From: Cherax quadricarinatus
Lineage: Eukaryota; Arthropoda; Malacostraca; Decapoda; Parastacidae
NCBI RefSeq assembly: GCF_038502225.1
Contig: NW_027196447.1
Span: 1 to 64,000, forward strand
Length of the DNA stretch: 64,000 nucleotides
Direction: 5' to 3'
Shown here: piece after piece, positions 60,112 through 64,000 of the stretch
Layout: every line of letters starts with the position of its first letter
Position numbering within the stretch: position 1 is the first letter of the stretch
Program-made: the position numbers and the translations under genes
The notes under the pieces: generated by a model
The model's input: only the letters and a program-made list of their open reading frames with translations
What the model was told of the DNA's origin: nothing
The model's database searches: none

Positions 60112-62187
60112 GACGGAAAAGAATAACAGAGCGGCTAAAAGAGGTCAATATATCTGAAATGCGCAGGGAGACACTGGTCAGAGAAATAGCAAGCATCGAA
60201 CTTAAGCTAAAAGAATCCTTTAGGAGTCAGGAATCGCGGGAAGAACTAAAAGCTATAAATGAAATCGAAAGAAACCCAAAGTATTTCTTCTCCTATGCCA
60301 AATCAAAATCGAGAACAACGCCCAGTATTGGGCCCCTACTTAAACAAGATGGGTCCTACACAGATGACAGCAAGGAAATGAGTGAGCTACTCAAGTCCCA
60401 ATATGACTCAGTTTTTAGCAAGCCGCTAACCAGACTGAGAGTCGAAGATCAAAATGAATTTTTTATGAGAGAGCCACAAAATTTGATTAACACAAGCCTA
60501 TCCGATGTTATCCTGACGCCAAATGACTTCGAAAAGGCGATAAATGACATGCCCATGCACTCTGCCCCAGGGCCAGACTCATGGAACTCTGTGTTCATCA
60601 AGAACTGCAAGAAGCCCCTATCACGAGCCTTTTCCATCCTATGGAGAGGGAGCATGGACACGGGGGTCGTCCCTCAGTTACTAAAAACAACAGACATAGC
60701 CCCACTCCACAAAGGGGACAGTAAAGCAACAGCAAAGAACTACAGACCAATAGCACTAACATCCCATATCATAAAAATCTTTGAAAGGGTCCTAAGAAGC
60801 AAGATCACCACCCATCTAGAAACCCATCAGTTACACAACCCAGGGCAACATGGGTTTAGAACAGGTCGCTCCTGTCTGTCTCAACTACTGGATCACTACG
60901 ACAAGGTCCTAAATGCACTAGAAGACAAAAAGAATGCAGATGTAATATATACAGACTTTGCAAAAGCCTTCGACAAGTGTGACCATGGCGTAATAGCGCA
61001 CAAAATGCGCGCTAAAGGAATAACAGGAAAAGTCGGTCGATGGATCTATAATTTCCTCACTAACAGAACACAGAGAGTAGTCGTCAACAGAGTAAAGTCC
61101 GAGGCAGCTACGGTGAAAAGCTCTGCTCCACAAGGCACAGTACTAGCTCCCATCTTGTTCCTCATCCTCATATCCGACATAGACAAGGATGTCAGCCACA
61201 GCACCGTGTCTTCCTTTGCAGATGACACCCGAATCTGCATGACAGTGTCTTCCATTGCAGACACTGCAAGGCTCCAGGCGGACATCAACCAAATCTTTCA
61301 GTGGGCTGCAGAAAACAATATGAAGTTCAACGATGAGAAATTTCAATTACTCAGATATGGTAAACATGAGGAAATTAAATCTTCATCAGAGTACAAAACA
61401 AATTCTGGCCACAAAATAGACCGAAACACCAACGTCAAAGACCTGGGAGTGATTATGTCGGAGGATCTCACCTTCAAGGACCATAACATTGTATCAATCG
61501 CATCTGCTAGGAAAATGACAGGATGGATAATGAGAACCTTCAAAACTAGGGAGGCCAAGCCCATGATGACACTCTTCAGGTCACTTGTTCTATCTAGGCT
61601 GGAATATTGCTGCACTCTAACAGCACCTTTCAAGGCAGGTGAAATTGCCGACCTAGAAAATGTACAGAGAACTTTCACGGCGCGCATAACGGAGATAAAA
61701 CACCTCAATTACTGGGAGCGCTTGAGGTTTCTAAACCTGTATTCCCTGGAACGCAGGAGGGAGAGATACATGATTATATACACCTGGAAAATCCTAGAGG
61801 GACTAGTACCGAACTTGCACACGAAAATCACTCACTACGAAAGCAAAAGACTTGGCAGACGATGCACCATCCCCCCAATGAAAAGCAGGGGTGTCACTAG
61901 CACGTTAAGAGACCATACAATAAGTGTCAGGGGCCCGAGACTGTTCAACTGCCTCCCAGCACACATAAGGGGGATTACCAACAGACCCCTGGCAGTCTTC
62001 AAGCTGGCACTGGACAAGCACCTAAAGTCAGTCCCTGATCAGCCGGGCTGTGGCTCGTACGTTGGTTTGCGTGCAGCCAACAGCAACAGCCTGGTTGATC
62101 AGGCGCTGATCCACCAGGAGGCCTGGTCACGGACCGGGCCGCGGGGGCGTTGACCCCCGAAACTCTCTCCAGGTAAACTCCAGGTAA
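60112..62187 (+). mobile_element. Second LINE family (L2/CR1-like), 5' truncated, nested insertion
   Basis: Inserted into LINE copy 2: host reading ends at CTGTACACCG and resumes at CCGTGTACGTTAGGCCC, so at most a 3-bp CCG duplication is seen. It carries one open RT frame (60114-62153) but no endonuclease. Its 3' end repeats CTCCAGGTAAA, a simple-repeat tail of the kind CR1/L2-group elements carry. Confidence 0.9.
60114..62153 (+). CDS. Reverse transcriptase ORF of nested LINE, 5' truncated, no stops
   Basis: The frame is open from the insertion junction; the first ATG is 60159, giving 664 residues (numbering from that Met). RT landmarks: SAPGPDSW (135-142), NYRPIALTS (194-202), QHGFRTGRS (230-238), YTDFAKAFD (264-272, catalytic D266), SAPQGTVLAP (322-331) and FADD (353-356). 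The C-terminal region has FNCLPAHIRG and FKLALDKHLKS, as in CR1/L2-group proteins, then a Gly/Arg-rich end (WSRTGPRGR). The endonuclease half is missing, so the copy is not autonomous, but the RT half has no frameshift, suggesting a fairly young insertion. It belongs to a different family from the 22112 element. Confidence 0.9.
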   Translation, partial: RKRITERLKEVNISEMRRETLVREIASIELKLKESFRSQESREELKAINEIERNPKYFFSYAKSKSRTTPSIGPLLKQDGSYTDDSKEMSELLKSQYDSVFSKPLTRLRVEDQNEFFMREPQNLINTSLSDVILTPNDFEKAINDMPMHSAPGPDSWNSVFIKNCKKPLSRAFSILWRGSMDTGVVPQLLKTTDIAPLHKGDSKATAKNYRPIALTSHIIKIFERVLRSKITTHLETHQLHNPGQHGFRTGRSCLSQLLDHYDKVLNALEDKKNADVIYTDFAKAFDKCDHGVIAHKMRAKGITGKVGRWIYNFLTNRTQRVVVNRVKSEAATVKSSAPQGTVLAPILFLILISDIDKDVSHSTVSSFADDTRICMTVSSIADTARLQADINQIFQWAAENNMKFNDEKFQLLRYGKHEEIKSSSEYKTNSGHKIDRNTNVKDLGVIMSEDLTFKDHNIVSIASARKMTGWIMRTFKTREAKPMMTLFRSLVLSRLEYCCTLTAPFKAGEIADLENVQRTFTARITEIKHLNYWERLRFLNLYSLERRRERYMIIYTWKILEGLVPNLHTKITHYESKRLGRRCTIPPMKSRGVTSTLRDHTISVRGPRLFNCLPAHIRGITNRPLAVFKLALDKHLKSVPDQPGCGSYVGLRAANSNSLVDQALIHQEAWSRTGPRGR

Positions 62188-62727
62188 ACTCTCCGTGTAC
62201 GTTAGGCCCATAGTGGAGTATGCGGCACTAGTTTGGAGCCTACACCTAGCCAAGCATGTAAAGAAACTAGAGAAAGTGCAAAAGCTTGCAACAAGACTAG
62301 TCCCAGAGCTAAGAGGTATGTCCTACGAGGAGAGATTACGGGAAATCAAACTGACGACACTGGAGGACAGGAGAGATAGAGGGGACATGATAACGACGTA
62401 CAAAATACTGAGAGGAATGACAAGGTGAATAAAGACAGGAGGTTCCAGAGATTGGACACAGTAACAAGGGGACACAGTTGGAAGTTGAAGACGCAGATGA
62501 ATCACAGGGATGTTACGAAGTATTTCTTCAGCCACACAGTAGTCAGGAAGTGGAATAGTTTGGGAAGCGATGTAGTGGAGGCAGGATCCATACATAGCTT
62601 TAAGCAGAGGTATGATAAAGCTCACAGTTCAGGGAGAGTGACCTAGTAGCGACCAGTGAAGAGGCGGGGCCAGAAGCTCGGACTCGACCCCCGCAACCTC
62701 AACTAGGTGAGTACAACTAGGTGAGTA
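62188..62727 (+). pseudogene. CR1/L2-like LINE copy 2, C-terminal part and 3' tail
   Basis: Continuation of 59718-60111 after the nested LINE: VYVRPIVEYAALVWS through YKILRG, then a frameshift near 62420, then 62425-62645 (FFSHTVVRKWNSLGSDVVEA, HSFKQRYDKAHSSGR) to the stop. The 3' UTR GAAGAGGCGGGGCCAGAAGC and tail CAACTAGGTGAGTA repeated twice match copy 1. It runs into (AC)n. Confidence 0.9.
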
Positions 62728-62751
62728 CACACACGCACACACACACACACA
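62728..62751. repeat. Short (AC)n between two LINE copies
   Basis: ACACACGCACAC-type run that directly joins the 3' tail of copy 2 to the 5'-truncated start of copy 3. Confidence 0.9.
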
Positions 62752-64000
62752 AAGTCAGTACACGAAATGATGGACTGGGTAACAACAAAATGCAAGGAGG
62801 CAGAGGAATGGTTTGTTCCCAAGGGTACCAGAAATAATGGGAAGACCAGAACGAGCCCCTGGTTTACCAACAGGTGTTGGTAAGGCAAAAACTAACAGCG
62901 CTAGATAATGGAAAAAGTACAGAAGGCAAAAGACCCAGGAAAACAAAGAGATTAGTCGACGAGCCAGAAACGCGTATGCCCAGCGGCAGTTCGAAAACGA
63001 CATAGCATCGAAAGTCAAATCTGACCCGAAACTGCTTCATAGCCACATCAGGAGGAAGACGACAGTCAAGGATCATGTAATCAGGCTGAGGAAAAAAGGT
63101 GGGGCTGCCCACAAGAAACGATAAAGTATGTGAAGAGCTTAACACGGGATTAAAGGAAGTATTTACAGTGGAGGCAGAAGGGACACTGGGAAGACAAAGC
63201 AGAGGGGTACACCAACAAGGGATAAACCAACAAGTGTTGGATGAAATACACGCAACCGAGGAAGAGGTGAAGAAGCTTCTAAGCGAATTTGATACCTCAA
63301 AGGCGGACAACATCTCTCCATGGATCCTTAGAGAGGGAGCAGAGACACTGTGTGTGCCACTAACCACAATCATCAAAACATCCCTTGAAACTGGGCAACT
63401 ACCTGAGATATGGAAGATGGCAAATGTAGTCCCCATCTTTAAGAGACAGAAACGAGGCACTAAACTATAGACAAGAATCACTGACGTGTATAGTATGCAA
63501 ACTGATGGAGAAGATTATCAGGAGGAGAGTGGTGGAGCACCTGGAACGGAACTAGATTATAAACGACAGTCGGCACAGATTCATGGAAGGTAAATCCTGT
63601 GCCACAAACCTATTGGAATTTTATGACAAGGCAACTGAAGTAAGACATGAGAGGGAGGGTGGGTTGACTGCAACAAGGCCTTCGACATAGTTCCTCACAA
63701 GAGAGTAGTGCAGAAGCTAGAGGATCAGGCACGTATAACAGGAAGGGCACTCCAATGGATCAGAGAATACCTGACAGGGAGACAAGAGCGAGGTACGGTA
63801 CGTGATGAGGTATCACAGTGGGAGCCTTTGACGAGAGGGGTCCCACAGGGGCCAGGACTGGGAAGAATGCTGTTCTTGGTATATGTGAATGACATGACGG
63901 AAGGGATAGACTCAGAAGTGTCCCTGTTTGCAGATGATGTGAAGTTAATGAGGAGAATTATATCAGATGCAGATCAGACAGGACTACAAAGAGACTTAGA
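62752..64000 (+). pseudogene. CR1/L2-like LINE copy 3, 5' truncated, leaves the window
   Basis: Begins at a position matching about residue 286 of the ORF2 in copy 1 ([19 protein letters not shown]) and follows it through AWFVPKG-like, [27 protein letters not shown], an open stretch at 63099-63470 ([36 protein letters not shown]) and on to [13 protein letters not shown] at about 63920-63960. Several frameshifts and small deletions are present: near 63110, at 63470, and a short loss in the segment before KAFD near 63660. The remaining C-terminus lies beyond 64000. Confidence 0.9.

Overview
The window looks like a gene-poor, repeat-dense stretch of a eukaryotic nuclear genome, most likely an arthropod and probably a decapod crustacean. 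This is inferred from a (TTAGG)n block (the arthropod telomere motif), several non-LTR retrotransposon families, tRNA-derived SINE-like sequences, very long microsatellites, and repeat types I associate with decapods: a MITE with TGTCGTGCCGAATA ends and LINE 3' tails built on TAGGTGAGTACA. I see no convincing host gene. The only real coding sequence belongs to retrotransposons; one further 81-residue coiled-coil ORF at 58671-58916 is a weak candidate. Nearly all other long open frames are by-products of tandem repeats.

Layout. 1-3236: decayed L1/Tx1-like LINE remnant, ending in an unexplained AT-rich stretch and a poly(A) tract. 3500-4963: trinucleotide microsatellite, a 13 x 40-bp hairpin satellite and a (TG)n tract. 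4965-10035: two copies of a modular element (left module, imperfect hairpin, ~80-100-bp minisatellite, conserved right core, AAT or ATTT microsatellite), separated by a ~480-bp foldback. 10072-15500: a ~41-bp hairpin satellite, a 26-bp satellite of more than 4 kb and a 39-bp satellite. 15640-20700: TA tracts, a 40-bp hairpin satellite split by a SINE, 18-bp and 25-bp arrays, MITE copies and a LINE 3' fragment. 21124-22108: a ~1-kb polypyrimidine tract. 22112-26460: a CR1/L2-like LINE with both ORFs open. 26700-30045: a broken RTE-like LINE containing a smaller insertion, followed by a MITE in TA repeats. 30876-37130: a 21-bp satellite with a ~1.4-kb higher-order period. 37915-40440: an inverted copy of the 7960-10500 block. 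40423-40955: another 21-bp array. 41053-49580: an extremely uniform 32-bp satellite. 50027-54945: 22-, 42-, 42-, 26- and 25-bp arrays. 55302-58350: a second left module, a G-rich minisatellite and a (TTAGG)n block. 58540-64000: a tRNA-like sequence, the small coiled-coil ORF, a long (AC)n tract, and nested LINEs running off the right end.

The main higher-order points are these. (1) The same left module recurs at four sites, each time beside a different or differently sized minisatellite, which suggests a mobile or recombinogenic element carrying tandem repeats. (2) Blocks 7960-14945 and 30876-40440 carry the same modules in opposite order and orientation, forming a very large imperfect inverted repeat with a ~16-kb spacer. 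(3) Four unrelated satellites have units of 33-41 bp that each encode a small hairpin. (4) LINE copies lie directly against (AC)n, (TA)n or (CT)n tracts. All of this comes from reading the sequence; family assignments are by motif recognition only.
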